Source: Alphaproteobacteria bacterium
GTDB taxonomy: Bacteria > Pseudomonadota > Alphaproteobacteria > Micropepsales > Micropepsaceae
Direction of reading: 5' to 3'
Length of the DNA: 6,522 nt
Assembly (NCBI GenBank): GCA_025935155.1
Contig: JAICVV010000121.1
Coordinates: 1-6,522, forward strand
Position numbers and translations under genes: made by a program. The notes beneath the pieces are model-generated. The model was not told the origin of the DNA, searched no databases, and worked only from the letters and a program-made list of their open reading frames with translations. Positions 6,284 to 6,522 of this stretch are shown piece after piece (within the stretch, counting starts at the first letter, position 1; every line of letters begins with the position of its first letter).

Positions 6284-6522
6284 GAACGCGCGTCGTCCTC
6301 GATGTTGCGCCGCTGCCGGATAGCTCGTTCGGTTTCCGAACACTGACCTGGTGGGGAACTCTCGCCTTCATGTCCCTGGAGGGGATGGGGTTTGCGCTGG
6401 CGATCGGCGCCTATCTGTATTTGCGCGTGCTCCAGCCCAATTGGCCGATGAACGAGCCACCGCCCGATCTGCTTCCGGGCACGCTCGTCACCATCCTTCT
6501 GCTGGTGAGCGCGATTCCCAAC
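6280..6522 (+). CDS. ctaE: Cytochrome c oxidase subunit III, N-terminal part only
   Basis: The frame is open to the right edge and gives the first 81 residues of a haem-copper oxidase subunit III, a membrane subunit without redox centres that stabilises subunit I and proton uptake. The first helix, TWWGTLAFMSLEGMGFALAI (23-42) continuing to YLYLRV, holds the family-like Glu34. It is followed by a WP and PPPDLLPGTL loop (55-69) and the beginning of a second helix (TILLLVSAIPN). This order matches CtaE/CoxC proteins that begin at the second helix of the mitochondrial form. The GTG start overlaps the stop of subunit I (GTGA, 6280-6283) and has a good ribosome site. The assignment rests on these N-terminal motifs and on position right after subunits II and I; the rest of the gene is not visible. 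Confidence 0.88.
   Translation, partial: MRTRVVLDVAPLPDSSFGFRTLTWWGTLAFMSLEGMGFALAIGAYLYLRVLQPNWPMNEPPPDLLPGTLVTILLLVSAIPN

Noticed and set aside
1..6522. CRISPR array, tRNA/rRNA, insertion sequence or other accessory system
   Set aside because: No spaced direct repeats, cloverleaf, transposase motif or terminal repeats were seen; coding is continuous housekeeping content apart from the 206-base divergent gap.

Overview
This 6.5 kb window is ordinary, densely coded chromosome from a GC-rich Gram-negative bacterium, most likely a proteobacterium. The S41 protease has wording that I associate from memory with alphaproteobacterial CtpA proteins (for example SPIDDTPAAKAG and GEFGGLGIEVTMEDG). 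The presence of an EnvC-like divisome factor and an aa3/caa3-type terminal oxidase also fits. The taxonomic call is an inference, and beta- or gammaproteobacteria are not excluded.

The layout is two divergent gene blocks separated by about 206 bases. The left block is read on the minus strand, from right to left: gpmA (2,3-bisphosphoglycerate-dependent phosphoglycerate mutase, 2407-3162), an EnvC-like murein hydrolase activator with a degenerate LytM domain (1190-2410), and an S41 carboxyl-terminal processing protease (1-1193, its C-terminus beyond the left edge). The right block is read on the plus strand: cytochrome c oxidase subunit II fused to a C-terminal cytochrome c domain (3369-4379), subunit I (4376-6283) and the start of subunit III (6280 to the right edge).

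Every gene junction inside both blocks is a 4-base stop/start overlap (GTGA, ATGA, ATGA, GTGA). This points to two tightly coupled operons that share one divergent control region at 3163-3368.

The left block combines one glycolytic enzyme with two envelope proteins: a periplasmic activator of peptidoglycan amidases and a periplasmic PDZ protease. The right block builds a proton-pumping oxygen reductase in which the electron donor, cytochrome c, is tethered to subunit II. Subunit II is also predicted to be a lipoprotein.

I found no clear undescribed system, mobile element, CRISPR array or RNA gene. The points most worth a second look are in oxidase subunit I. All metal ligands are intact, but the K-channel lysine is Gln, the D-channel entry Asp is Glu, and a D-channel Asn is Ile.
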